The notes under the pieces were generated by a model. The model was not told the DNA's origin. It saw only the letters and a list, made by a program, of their open reading frames with translations, and made no database searches. Positions 48,995 to 61,132 of a stretch of 64,000 nucleotides of DNA are shown here, one piece after another (within the stretch, counting starts at the first letter, position 1; each line of letters opens with the position of its first letter). This DNA is from Cucumis sativus. Its lineage: Eukaryota; Streptophyta; Magnoliopsida; Cucurbitales; Cucurbitaceae. The stretch is taken from NCBI RefSeq assembly GCF_000004075.3, contig NC_026656.2:15989599-16053598 (forward strand). Reading direction: 5' to 3'. The translations under genes and the position numbers were made by a program.

Positions 48995-49853
48995 CTAAAC
49001 CACTTTTTGATGCTTGAGAGGATGTTGAGAAATATCAGACAGAAATGAATGGCTTCTCTTTCTAGTGGCAATGGGTGAGCTTTGAGGTAGGGGTTGTGAA
49101 GGGCGAGGTGAAATGATCACCGGCGGGATATCGCCCGAGTCGACGAGCGGTGGAGGGTGCTGCCAGTGAGGCAGCGGCCCGGCAAGGAGAAGGTTCTGGA
49201 GAAGAGGGCCAGCTTCAATTACAGCCTGCAGAAGCTTGCCTTTCTGTGGCAATGGCTTATCACAGGCATTTTTCCAATCAGTTGGAGGGAGTTCTTGAGA
49301 TAACAATGGCTTCTCACTCTCACAGGCATTTTTCCAAACAGTTGGTGGGTGTTCATTTGACAACAATGGGTCTCCCACAATTAGGTCAGTCTGAGAAGAT
49401 TGAATTGTGTTATTATCATCAGAATCAGAACAAGCAAAGATCTTACTAGAGTCACTATCACTTTGTGGAGTGAGTTCATGTTCTTGAATTTTGTGTTGAT
49501 CAAGCAGAAACAAATTCTCAAACATCAACTTCCCACATTTTGCTTCAACTTCATCTTTCTCTTTAATGGCTCTGTTCAAAAGATCTCTCAAGTTCATAAT
49601 TTCACATTCTCTCCTCAAAATCTCCTCCTTTGCTGACATGATTGTTGTTTCAAGCTCCAAAGTTGTGTACAAAAGAGCATGCCTAAGCTCTTCCATTCCC
49701 TGAAAAAGAAAGAAATTGAAGGAGTTGAGCAATTTAGAACAGAACCCAGAAACAGAACGATGTCAAAATAAAAACAGGGTACAAGAATTAGATACCCACA
49801 TCTTCTTGATGAGTGGAGAATTCCCAGGTGAGAGATGAGCATTCAGCCTCCAT
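48995..49853 (-). CDS. DUF1635 family coiled-coil protein
   Basis: Exon 1 is 49853-49800 (MEAECSSLTWEFSTHQED) and exon 2 is 49699-48995; 252 residues, phase 0 junction giving QED|GMEELRHALLYTT. The N-terminal ~100 residues form a coiled coil (MEELRHALLYTTLELETTI, EEILRRECEIMNLRDLLNRA), the signature of the plant DUF1635 family. The C-terminal half is Ser/Pro-rich with two related PP.DWKNAC / PPTVWKNAC units and a basic end (TRKRSHSF, HPLKHQKVV). The function of the family is unknown. The donor GAT|gtgggt is weak, but the alternative GTGG|gtatct would break the frame. A (GAA)n(GA)n tract lies about 190 bp upstream. Confidence 0.8.
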
Positions 49854-50034
49854 TAATTGAATTGTAGTGATGAATTCAGAAGAATTTGAAGAAGGAGATA
49901 GAGAAGGGGTTTGTGTAACTATTGATAGAGGAGAATTGTTGGCATTTCTTTCCTGTTCACTTTTTGTGTGATGGGTCTTTCATTCATACCAATTAGGCTA
50001 TTTATAGAACAAATATATATATATTCATTATTAA

Positions 50035-50082
50035 AGAAGAAGAAGAAGAAGAAAAAAAGAAAGAGAGAGAGAGAGAGAGAGA
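50035..50082. repeat. (GAA)n / (GA)n purine-rich tract
   Basis: 'agaagaagaagaagaaga' passes into an A-rich stretch and then a (GA)n run, 180-230 bp upstream of the DUF1635 start codon. Confidence 0.85.
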
Positions 50083-51077
50083 TTTAATTATAATAATGAA
50101 AAAATAAGTTCAAGTGTTGAATACATGTTGGGATATAACTCTACTCGTCAAACTCATTTTTCTATCCATTTTTAGTTGAAAAAAGAAGTATGAGTTCCAA
50201 ATATAATAATTTGGTTCGTTTGAGTACTTGCTAGATATAATATGATGTCAAAACAATTTATAATTGTTATATTTGAAACTTCTACTTTTAAATTTATAAA
50301 TGATATATCATATCACTTATAGAATTGATCATAAATTATAAATAAGAATTAGGGTTGGGTTTGATAGCTCACCAAAATTGATTGAATCAAAAGCGATTGG
50401 TTGAGATATGGAGAGGTTTAGTTGGTGTAGGATTGAAAAAAAATTCAAATCGACAACATTTTAAAAAAAAATTCAAATACTTGATCGGATCAAGATTGAT
50501 CGATCGATCAATTGACTAATAGTTTATTTATATTTTTAATGATATGGATTTATTTAAATTTTAAATATTTACGGAACTGAGTGAGAGTTTAACCCACAAA
50601 TCAACTCCAACTAATCAATGCTTACTTATAGTTAGAATAATGAATAGGTTTTTTAAACAATATTATACATTTAACACTACCTATTGTGAATGATAATGAT
50701 TTTCATGCAAAAATGAACTTATTTCCCAAATGTAGATAGTTAAGACTAAGACTAATTTTTGTATTGTGTATATAAAAAAAATTAAACCATTAATTACAAA
50801 TAGAAAAGAACCATTTTAAATATTAATTAAAAGTATATTTAAAAGTAAAAAAAGTAACACAATCTAAATCAAAATTTAATGTTTAGAAACTAAAATAATA
50901 ATTACCCATATTTTTTTCAAAATATTTTTTTAACAATAATAATAAAAAGAATTAGGATATGCTTTAAAAACACAAAATCATAAAGTTATTGTTTTTGATA
51001 GTCCATATTAACTCTCTCAGGCTAACAAATAATAATATTTGACTTTCATTAAAGTAATATGTATAAGCAAATAAATG

Positions 51078-51079
<2 letters not shown>

Positions 51080-51127
<48 letters not shown>
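51080..51127. repeat. (AT)n microsatellite
   Basis: About 24 AT units, followed by further interrupted AT repeats to 51147. Confidence 0.9.
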
Positions 51128-51134
<7 letters not shown>

Positions 51135-52140
51135 AATATATATATATAGATTTGGTCCACTTATAACTTGACACCTCAAATGAACTAACAATTAGTTTGT
51201 TGTAATATGTTTGTCTTTTTTCTTGAAAATTATTATTCTTTTCTTTTCTTTTCTTTTAGAAAAAGAATAAACAAATAAATTGAAGATGATGTTAATTGTG
51301 AAGAAATAAAAATAGAAAAGAGGAAAATGCTAAAAATGCTTTTAGGATTGTGGAGTGGGGAATTGATTTTTGAATGTTTGGTTCATAGGCTACAAGAAAG
51401 AGAGATGGAATGTGAAAGCAACCATGTAAAGCTAAACCCAACATATATTGTATAGCTAAATCTGGCAGGCACGTGTTGTTTGCACATGTGAAAGTATTAA
51501 CCCCTTTTTTCTTTTACATTTTTACATAGAATTGTTTTGAGGAACCATTTTAGTTTCAAGTGCTTTAAAAAATGGTGTTACACTGAAAAAGATTATAGCT
51601 AAGTCGACGTAATACTTATAATTTTCAACTTTGAAGTTAGAGGTTTGATTTTCTCGCTCCACATTTTTGTAAAAAGAAATGTTTTTACTTGTTAAAAGGT
51701 CATTCCAAACAAGTTAGAAATGTTCATTTGTTAAGTAACGTGGATTATGAACAAGTTAGAAAGTCACTTTTTCCACTTAATTAATTGGGTAATAAGTCAT
51801 ACTCTCTCTCGATAGATTTTTAAATAGGTTTAGTTATGAAACAATAAGTAATTCACTTTAAGCATAAATGCTTATGACTTTGTTTTTGTTTCAAACCAAA
51901 AGATCTCGTACATAAGTGATAGTTGTCCTTACCTATATACCTATGATCCATGAGGCTTTGATTGCATTTCGAGCAACAAAAACTGTTAAAAAAATATTAA
52001 CCTTTTAAAGTTTGACTTTGTATATAATTTGGTAATTTGTTATAAACATGTTAGGCTTTGGCTCATAACCTAACTTTTTCTTTACCTAAATACCCCTTTT
52101 TATCATCACTTTTAAATAGAATACAATGGTACATGCTTTA

Positions 52141-52175
<35 letters not shown>

Positions 52176-52293
52176 CAAGACTAATTATTGAAAAGCATTT
52201 TAATTAAAATACTTTTTCAAAATTTCAACAAACATTTTTCATGCAAATCAAACAATTTTAAACTTTTTTTTTGGTGAGACATTCCCTCAAAAT

Positions 52294-52328
<35 letters not shown>

Positions 52329-53099
52329 TACACTTTAAAGAAATTCAAGATTCCCATTCCAAAAACACTTACCTTTGTAAGAATAGAAAAATATATATAT
52401 ATTTTTTTGATATGATGAAGTCATATGAACAACTACTCAAATAGATCATTATTCTGCCCAAAATGGCTCTAAATTTTAGTCCAAACCCAAACTTCTTTTT
52501 GACCAAAAACGAAAGGCAACAAAACCCCAAAATTATAGTCTAAAAGCACCGAAATATAAAGCCATATATATATATTTTGATTATGTGGATGAATAGTTAA
52601 GAGTATAAAATTCAATATTAGTCAGAGATGGGAGGGAGACCAAAGTTTTTTTTTTTTTTTTTTTTTCTTTTCCCACTCAAGTAATAGAAAAATAAAACTG
52701 GAGCCTTGGAGATAATGTTATTGTCTTTTAAGATGCTTTGTGACTCATTCCAAGTTGCAACAAACATAAGAAAGAAACAAAGAAAAACAGCCTAATCCCT
52801 AATTCTTCTAATAATAATAATAAAAAAAGAGGTATCTATAATCTATGGGCTTAAAGAGAGAGCGTTTGATAGTTAATTATGTACGTCTTTGAAATATCAC
52901 TTTACGAATAAAGTTTTTAAAATAAGTTGGTTTAGGTTAAACGTCAATTTTTTCTCCCTGATTTATATATAGTTCGTAAAAGTACTTAGTTAAGCATATT
53001 AAAAGTCATTTATTTCACTTATTCTATGTTATTTGTAATAGTAATTTGACATTGATAAAAACGATTTTGAGTGTTATGGAAAAGTAAAAAACTGCCAAC

Positions 53100-53190
53100 A
53101 TGAGCTTAACTCAACTGTCACCTATATGTTCCTGTGGATAAGAGATCTCGGGTTCAAATCCCCACCCCAACATTTATTACAATACATTTG
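53100..53190 (+). mobile_element. SINE-like tRNA-derived copy 2
   Basis: 'tgagcttaactcaactg' resembles a Pol III A box. GGGTTCAAATCCCC at 53150-53163 is a B box, with tRNA-like spacing of ~40 bp. A shared 'caacatttattacaatac' tail and a poly(A) stretch follow. The same block occurs at 29427-29500. This is the layout of a plant tRNA-derived SINE head. Confidence 0.6.
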
Positions 53191-55708
53191 CGCAAAAAAA
53201 AAAAAGTAAATAAACTTGTAGTAAAATGAGGATATTAAACACTATATAAACAAAATAATTTCAATTTTTTCTTTAAAACACTCAATGATCAAGTTGCTCA
53301 TAGTTGGTTAAGTTGCTCATTTGAGTTCATTGTTGGAGTTGTTTGCCAAAGATAGTCGTTGGTGTTGGGTATTGGAAATGATCATTTTAGATTTCAAATG
53401 TACTCATCTTCACTTAAGAAATTGGTAGCCAAAGGTGGTTATCAGAGTTGATTACCATAGCATATCATATACCATGAATATTGTTAAAGCAGGGTGAGGA
53501 TAGTTTTCCATAATGATTATTGTTGGATTTGATTGTCAATGTGGACTCAAAGAAAACGTTCAAAAAAGACAGCAAATTCACTATTTTACCCATTGACCTT
53601 GTAAAAATTTAGTTTAACCAAGATAGACTCAAAGAAAACGTTGGAAAGAGAGAAATTTTTACTTACCAACGTTAAACTTTAGTTAAGTGACAAGTTTAAC
53701 TTCTTAATTTTAAGATTGATTTCTATTCTAAAGTTTTATAAACATATTATAAAAACCTCATATTTCTTTTATTAGTAATCAAGATATGAGTATTTTTTTT
53801 TCTCTTTCTAAATGGTCAAATTATGAAGTGTTTGTATTGAGTCTCCATTTCCGATCATTTTATCTTTTGTTTTTATTTTTAAAAATTAAGTCTAGCTCTA
53901 AATTATTAATTATTTTAAAAAATATGCATTACTTTCTATTAGTTTATTGCATTGTCATATTCATACAGTGCTGGTTGATGATTATGTTCAATCTGTCATG
54001 AATGGGTTCAATATTCAGATTCAAAATGATGGAATTATTTTGTCTTTTTTGAAGGGGAAAAAACCTATGAACAAAGAGAATATAAAATGCAACAATCATG
54101 TCTTTACACAAATAAATGTTAAAAAGAAAAATTGTTATGGAGAACAAAATTCTTGTTACCGATAAAAATCTAAAATAAATAATAGAGAGTTCGATTAATT
54201 TTACTCTATTTTAAAACACGGATGAATTGTAACTTTTTTTTTTTTTTTTGGTAATAAGGACTAAATTGCAAGAAGTTCAAACAATAATAAACTATACCAC
54301 ACAACAAATGACAATGGAAAACTCAAGTTTACCAATAATATGTTGGATAACAAAAAAGAAAAGAAAAGAGAAAGAAAAAGGCAATGTGCTGGAATCCTCT
54401 CTGCATAGTCACGAAAAGGTTTTACCAGAAATTCACACTATACTTTCAGATGCATTTTATCATAACAATACAATGAATCGTTTACCTTTGAAAACATTTA
54501 AGTTGAATTACAAAATTAGCATAGTCTACGGATGATGTTATAATAATAGTAATTTGGGTGAATCCCAAACATATTCACCAAATCATACAAATGATTTATG
54601 CAGCCAGAAGGAACACATTCAAAGGCTTCTGATTCCTTTTTTTTTTTTTTTTTTGTGTGTGTGTATTATATACATATATATTTCTTTCTTTTACACTTAA
54701 GGATCAAACGCGGTTTGGATTTGAAGAAGAAAAAGATGAAACATAAAATCCACCTTTTTCTTTTGGTTTAGTGTCTCCTTGTCTGCTTTAGCATGTGAGA
54801 GCAGGTGAAATTTTTTTGGGGTCCACACACCACTACCTACCACAAAAATTCTTCCCCCTACTATTTTTTCCAAACTCAAAACTGTTTAAAAGCAGACTAA
54901 AACACTAATGAATGTAGCAGTACTTAGTGCTGTACATTCTCTTGGTTTTAACAAACTGGGACTCGATCTTTTTTTCCAAAAGAATATGCATATTCAATCA
55001 TATCAGATAAGAAAAACTAAGGCCATGCAGCAGCAGCAAGAGTAAAACAGGAAAAAAAAGAAAAGAAAAAAAAGATTGGTATTCAATTTGAGAGTGCTGG
55101 AATGAGTGGAGAATTGAGAGCGGAACAAGAACGAGAGTGTGAGTGTGAAATGTGAAAACCACGAGAAAGAGGATTGAGTTAAAAATTGAGGGAAGGGAAT
55201 AAGTTTGATACTACAAACCATGCCCAAAATGTTCGATTCAAACATTGGGGCTTGGAATTAAAACCCACTACAAACTCATCATTCTATTTCATCCTTCCAA
55301 ACATGCCAATGGAAAGTGAGAGAAAACAAACCCTTGAACTAATCAAGCATCAGATAATGGCAAAGGAAACATAATACCATTGCTTCCTCATTGTGCTACG
55401 TTCAACTAGATGCATTAGTTAACTTTGCTAAGGCAAAACGAGAGTGTTGTTTCAAAGATAAAATAGTGTCCTAAAACTAATTGGTCACTTTAGTCTGACA
55501 GGTGTTGTAAGGTTTGGTTTCATGCAATGAGCTCATTTAAGTCTTAAGGTACAAGGAAGCAAACTAGAGCTTTTTACAGTAAGAGCAGAATCTAATCTAC
55601 CAAAGAATACAGATACAAAACTGGTGTTGCAGTCTTGTCTTCAATATCTACTAATATCACAAATCTCTCCTCTAGACAACAGGACGAAGCAATTTTGGTT
55701 AGGATTGA

Positions 55709-58302
55709 TCATACCTGTCTGCGCATCTTGACATTAAGTGGAATTTCCTTATAGGAGATAACTTTCTCAGCAGCTCGCCTCGACGGTCTACCAACAGATG
55801 TCCTCCGACATTCTTGAACTTCTGATATATCAATAGAATTGTCATAATCTTCTTTTCCTACTGATGAAGTTGGAACAACTTCACACTTGGTCTCTTTGCA
55901 TGGAAAAGCAGTACTGGTTGAATTGGAATTTTCAATCTCAAGTGAGTCTTTGATGGCCACTGGTTCCTCGAGTTTGAATTTTGTAGACTGCCTTCTCAAA
56001 CAAGGCCTGATAAGAAAGTCAGTAAAGCTCATGTCAATTGATCTCGTGTATGCTATACTATCTGGAATAATTTTAGAAATGAAGCCAAACAAAGCAACTA
56101 AATATCCACGAACAGACCTTTTGACTTCAACCTTCTGAATCTCTGCTTGAAGAACTGATGTCTCCTGGCATTGAGGAGTATTGGTAGAATCGGAAGTTTC
56201 CATTTGGTGTAAGTCATTTGTAGTAACTGGTTCCTCAGCTTTGAATCTTGCAGACTGCCTTCTGGAACAAGGCCTATTGAAAATTCAATGAAGCTAATGT
56301 TCAGTATGTACTTATGCTTCATTTTGAGCACATCTTGAAAACAAAACCCAAATAAAGCAACTAAATATCCATGCACTAACCTCTTGCTTTCAACCTTTTG
56401 CACCTCTGTTTGTAGAACTGAAGTTTCTTTACATTGAGAAGCATCATTAGAATTGGAATTTTCTGTCTCCAAAATATCATTGGCAGCCAGGGGTTCCTCG
56501 GTTTTGAACATTGCAGACTGCTGTCTCAAACAAGGCCTATCAGAAATTAAACCAAGATCATGGTTTTGCTAAAATCAGATAAACCCAAATAAAGCAATTA
56601 AATCCACGAAAAAACCTTTTTCCTTCAATCTTTGGAACTTCTGTCTGAAGACTTGACGTGCCAAAAGCTGCACTCAGAAGAGAATTGGTTTTCAAAAAAC
56701 GACAATATGTATATCTTGAAGCTGAAGGTAATTAGTGCACTGTCAATTACATTGTCGTCTGGATTGCCGTCGCCTGTTAGATTTGCAAGGCCTGTTATCC
56801 TGATTTGCATTTGTAGATTCCTCTGCCTCATTACATTCGGTGGTCCCTACCTTGCGGTACAGAAAAGAAATGCGTAAGTAACCTAAGAAATATTTACTAA
56901 AGAATAACAGTAGTATTGTTTATGCACCTCTCCAGGTTGAAGTGTTGCTGATTTTCCTTTACTCTGGGAAGAAAATTTTCAGTGTCAGTAATCAATAAAC
57001 ACTCAATTGCAACTTTGAAATGTCTAAAAGGAATCGAAGTAACCTCCAAATCCAGCTTTCTGGACATAAGAATGCCATTTTTACATCCAAGCTCATGCTG
57101 AAGCGCTTTTAACTGTATAAAATAAAATTAGTTTCAGTTGCAGCAACTTAAAGGGAGTTTGATGTGCAAACTAAATCAAATTTCAGATTACAGAAATTTA
57201 TCTCACCCGATCTTTACATGAATTCAGTTCCTGGAAAAGGAAAAAAAACCCGATTCCAAGTATTAAATTTAGTTTCTAGGTTACTAGTTTCCCATGAAAA
57301 AGTGATACAATGGAAACTCAAGACAGAAAAAAGTAGATTCAAAATTACCGCCAGCATTTGACTGTTTGTTTGGGCAAGTTGCATGTTCTGCTGCTGCAAT
57401 TTCTGAAAATTGGTTCTCAATTTCTCTAACTCCTTTCCACTTATCTCAATTATGCGACTATTTGAAAATACTCATCAAGGAAAAACTTCACCAATTAAAA
57501 GGAAAAGGAAAACTCAGAAGAAGAAAAAAAAATGCTATTTTATGGATCAACGTTATGGAAAAAAAATGCTGCTGCAATTTCTGAAAATTGGTTCTCAATG
57601 TTATGGATCAATATAACTGTCGAAAAGGATACTTTCTTTCCGCGATAACTTTCATGAGTGTCATATTTTCCTGGAACAGAAAATCAAAACATCATCAATA
57701 ATATTAGCCAATCAAACAGGGCAGCTTATAGAACACATCAGAATTACCTTCTGTAACTTATCAACATATTCACAGGTCATAAGCAAACCCGGCTGCGTCT
57801 TCGTATCTCGCTTCTGCAGTGTAGGTTGCTCCTTCCAGTTGCTTATATCGGAAAGCCTTTTCCTCTGCCCACCTCCTACTTTGGAGCTCCCCATCGTTTT
57901 CTCCCCAGCCACATTCACATTTTGACCTAAAACCAACTTTCTCAGTCACTAAGACAAACTTGTAAATCGCTTGCTTTGATTACTTAGAACAAGCCCGAGG
58001 TAGTTCACCTAAATTCAATAATTCAGCCAAAATCTACAGAACTCCTAAACGGTAGAAACAACCGGAGTTAATTAAGCAAAACCTAGAACCCTTCGTAAAC
58101 CATATAAAGCCCAGAAGCAATTAGAGTTCGAATTAAGCAATCCCAATGCCTAGAAACGGAATAAATTTCCGGAACTCCAACTGTACTAATACCAATCAAG
58201 CGGAAACAAACGGAAATCTGAAGAATTTGACAAGAAGGAAAGGATCAAGAAAGTACCTACAACACCGCAGTTCTCCGGATCGAGCGAAATGATATTCTCC
58301 AT
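55709..58302 (-). CDS. SGO1: Shugoshin (centromeric cohesin protector)
   Basis: Twelve exons in reverse order: 58302-58257, 57926-57748, 57670-57633, 57457-57349, 57230-57207, 57112-57044, 56963-56928, 56850-56751, 56667-56616, 56536-56381, 56273-56118 and 56006-55709; 420 residues with every phase closing. The N-terminal coiled coil (NMTLMKVIAERNRIIEISGK, ELEKLRTNFQKLQQQNMQLA) is the PP2A-binding region of shugoshins. The C-terminal basic SGO motif is GRPSRRAAEKVISYKEIPLN followed by VKMRR. Shugoshins recruit PP2A to protect centromeric cohesin, chiefly in meiosis. Unusually, exons 10 and 11 are both exactly 156 nt and encode repeated RPC.RRQS..FK.EEP modules. The same module begins exon 12 and a remnant lies at the end of exon 8. 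Whether this is SGO1 or SGO2 cannot be decided here. Confidence 0.92.
56118..56536 (-). repeat. Duplicated 156-nt exon in shugoshin
   Basis: Exons 56536-56381 and 56273-56118 have identical length and phase. They encode parallel modules: RPCLRQQSAMFKTEEPLAAN ... CKETSVLQTEVQKVESKR and RPCSRRQSARFKAEEPVTTN ... CQETSVLQAEIQKVEVKR. Flanking intron ends are also alike ('gaggcctat' acceptors, 'aataaagcaactaaatatcc' near the donors). Confidence 0.9.
57567..57599. repeat. 33-bp copy of shugoshin exon 4 inside intron 3
   Basis: The 33 bp at 57567-57599 are identical to 57389-57421, which lie in exon 4 and encode TNFQKLQQ. The copy sits in the preceding intron (gene orientation), 178 bp away, and is not expected to be spliced in. 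Confidence 0.85.
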
Positions 58303-58674
58303 GCTGGAGAATTTACGGTGGAACCCTGAAATCTTTAAACTTAAACAAGAGATCTTGGAAGGAAGGATAAAAGTGTCTTCTGCTGAGAGGAGACCGAAGA
58401 GTGGAAATGAATTGCGAGGATTCGGATTGAGCGCGAAATTGATAAACGTTTGAGGGTAAATTTGTAATGTGATATTATTCAAGCAGCTCAACGGCTGTCC
58501 GAAGCAAGTTCCGAACCTAATTTAAATCTTCCTACGTATACCGAACCAAACATCTCATGAGCTGATGGGCAATATTGGGCCGTAATGGTTTCATAAGCCC
58601 AATATGAAAAGCAATTTTTTCCAAAAAAAAATAAATAATAAACCGTTAGGTTGGATTTGAATACATACATTATT

Positions 58675-58915
58675 ATCAAGTATATAGTAACACTTTTTTA
58701 ACGATTGGAAAGAAAGCGAATTTAAACTTTTTTAATGATAAATCTTATCTATGATAAACTCATACTAATGACAGACTTTCTATCAATATACTTATAGACT
58801 TCGAGAGCTAGATCTAAATTTTGTTATATCTATTAAAAAGACAAAAATTCTTATCACGTATTTGTTAATACTTTGGAACTTATTGTTATATTAGCAAATT
58901 CTTCTCAACCTAAAA
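58675..58915. mobile_element. MITE, family M1 copy
   Basis: 'tatcaagtatatagtaacac' matches the left arm of 4537-4697. The core has 'gataaatcttatctatgat' and 'gacagactttctatcaata', and the right arm 'aaattttgttatatc'. Confidence 0.5.
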
Positions 58916-60344
58916 ATCACAAAGCTAACTAGTTTTAAATGGATACGTTCCAAAATATGTAAAATAAAAGTCTAGTTTAAAAAACGTCTCAATCTAAGTT
59001 ACTTAGATTTCATTTTTTAGTAAAATTAATTCAAACATTACAATCACTTCTCGAGAGCATAAAAGAAGGTTGTCGATTATATTTGTGTGTTTGAAATATT
59101 TGCAAGAAAATTTAAGAAAAGCAGTTGAGTTTTCATAGTGTTAAATACAAACGACCATCTGTTTAAAAAGAACCTGTAGAGAAGTGTTGTTTTCAAACTT
59201 TCAGACCTATGTTATGAGAAAAAATATAATGTATTAGTTGAAATAAACTCAGTTCATATGTTATAATGATATGGTCTTACTTCCTATAAGTTAAAGATTT
59301 GATCTCATCGTACTGTGTACACACGAGCTCTATATTATCGTAAGTACTTTTGTGTCACTTTTTTTATTTTATCACAAGCGTTTTTTGCAAACCTATATTC
59401 TTTAAACTTTTAAAGCTTGTCTCATACCAAATAGAAATGTCACTTTCTAATGTTTCTCACCTTGTCTTTTTATTACATGTTAGGTCTCAATTGTCCACAA
59501 CATTATTCAAACTATTTCTTCTTAAGAGTAGATGACTGTAGTTGATGGAACTTGAATATAGTTTAATTGGTCAATTTTTTTTTAATAAAAAGAACTAAAC
59601 TAAACCCAACCATCCTTAATCATTAGTAACATGAAATATTGTTGATTAAAAAATTAAAATTAAATTGAATACAATGGAAGTTGATGAAAATGAAATAGAT
59701 AGATATATTATGTATATGTGTTAAGTAAGGGAGGCATCAATCAAATTCATCCAACCACCAACCATTTATTGTAAAGCAAAATTTTAAGTCAAAATTGGTT
59801 TCATTAAGAAAATAGATATATAGAATAGCATGTGGGAGGTTGGATGTTGGAGGTCGCTTCTTACATATCTGTTTTTTTATCATATTATTATTTTGAAGAT
59901 ATCATTATTTCTGATTTGGTTAACCTTAACTCATTTTATTACACATATTTTTATTTCTTTATTTATTTATTCATGGCTGGTTTCTGCTGTATATTTTGCA
60001 ATTTTAAATATGATTTGACATATATTCGGTCTCTTTATAATTTGAAAAGGGCAAAAGAAAAAAAAATTAACCATTTTTTTTATCTTAGAAAATTATTTTA
60101 AAAGATAAATATTATTTTAAAAGATAAATCTTTTCAAAATATTGCGTGTGGTGTAAAAAAACCAAACTATTGTGATAGAAATAAACAGACTTCGATTCAT
60201 GTGATATTTTGATTCATTTTGCTATATTTATAAAAAATTTAAAAATACAATTATTTTCGAAACAGTTCAAACCAATTAATATCTTAAAATCTCATATTCT
60301 ACTAATCACATCCAACATCCTCTTAACCTCTTAACATTCATTTC

Positions 60345-60419
60345 ATTCAATATAGTTTCATTTCACACCACATGATTCAATATAGTTTCATTTCAGACCA
60401 CATGATTCAATATAGTTTA
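60345..60419. repeat. 30-bp tandem repeat, 2.5 units
   Basis: Unit starting ATTCAATATAGTTTCATTTC at 60345, 60375 and 60405, period exactly 30 bp. The first two units differ by a single base (cacacc / cagacc). Confidence 0.9.
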
Positions 60420-60810
60420 GGAATCCAAACATTTGACAATTAGAAGTAGAAACTACAAATAAACCAATATTTGAAGAAAGTAATCATGAAACACAAAAAG
60501 TTGTTAGTAAAAGAAAAAAGGTAAGATGAAGAAGAATATCACACACGCACACATATATATATATAATGAAGAATAAAAAAGAAAGTATAGTTTTGAATGC
60601 AGAGGAACGTTAAAACAGACTGTCTCATCTCAGCAAATAATTTTTAATACAGAGATATGGGAAGGAAGAAGAAGAATACTAACATTTCATATCCCTATAA
60701 TAAATTTAGCCAACCAAAAAAAAAAAAAACCAGATAGAAAAATGTAAGCAACAGTCTGCAAAAGGACACGCAAAAGAGAATAAAGAGAAGGGAAGGGAGA
60801 AAGAACCATT

Positions 60811-60846
60811 CCTCTTTCTCCTTCTCCTTCTCCTTCTCCTTCTCAC
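60811..60846 (+). promoter_or_regulatory. (CTTCTC)n pyrimidine patch upstream of pectate lyase
   Basis: About six CTTCTC hexamers in the transcribed-strand orientation, ~290 bp upstream of the start codon. Pyrimidine patches are frequent in plant core promoters and leaders. An 'aaaccctaac' telo-box-like word follows at about 60900. Confidence 0.4.
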
Positions 60847-61132
60847 ATACCCTCTTTCAGACACAGTTGTCTTGCTCTCCATTCCTTCTTGATCCTCAAA
60901 AACCCTAACAACAAAGTAAAATAAAGCACTTTCCAGTTTCCTTCTTTACCCTTTTTGCCATTCCCCATGTTCTCTCTTTTTCCTATGTTGTTTTGCAGTT
61001 TCATTTATAGTTAACCAGATTTGTTCTTAGTTCATTTCAGAGGAAGGTACCTGAAAGAGAGTCTTCATTCTGAAAAAGACTCTTCTTTTTTTTTTTCTTC
61101 TTCTTCTACTTCTTCTCAAGCAGCTCCAAACA

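Larger units (their letters stand above)
49854..55708. other. Intergenic between DUF1635 and shugoshin genes
   Basis: 5.9 kb, AT-rich. It contains purine-rich (GAA)/(GA) repeats at 50035-50082, (AT)n at about 51080-51127 and 52153-52175, a SINE-like copy at 53100-53190, poly-T at 52647-52667 and 54633-54653, and (TTTTC)n at 51236-51258. No protein-coding gene was recognised. Confidence 0.5.
58303..61132. other. Intergenic between shugoshin and pectate lyase genes (divergent)
   Basis: 2.8 kb of AT-rich DNA with an M1-type MITE, a 30-bp tandem repeat and a CT-rich leader region. No coding region was recognised. Confidence 0.55.

Noticed and set aside
53100..53170. tRNA gene
   Set aside because: A and B boxes are recognisable, but no cloverleaf with anticodon stem and 3' acceptor pairing can be drawn; a similar degraded copy elsewhere supports a SINE.
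55003..55374. Overlapping open frames on both strands downstream of the shugoshin gene
   Set aside because: Low-complexity Phe/Cys strings and no recognisable domain; probably ordinary intergenic DNA.
60345..60419. Short array considered as CRISPR-like
   Set aside because: Units are contiguous with period 30 and no spacers, in plant nuclear DNA; it is an ordinary tandem repeat.
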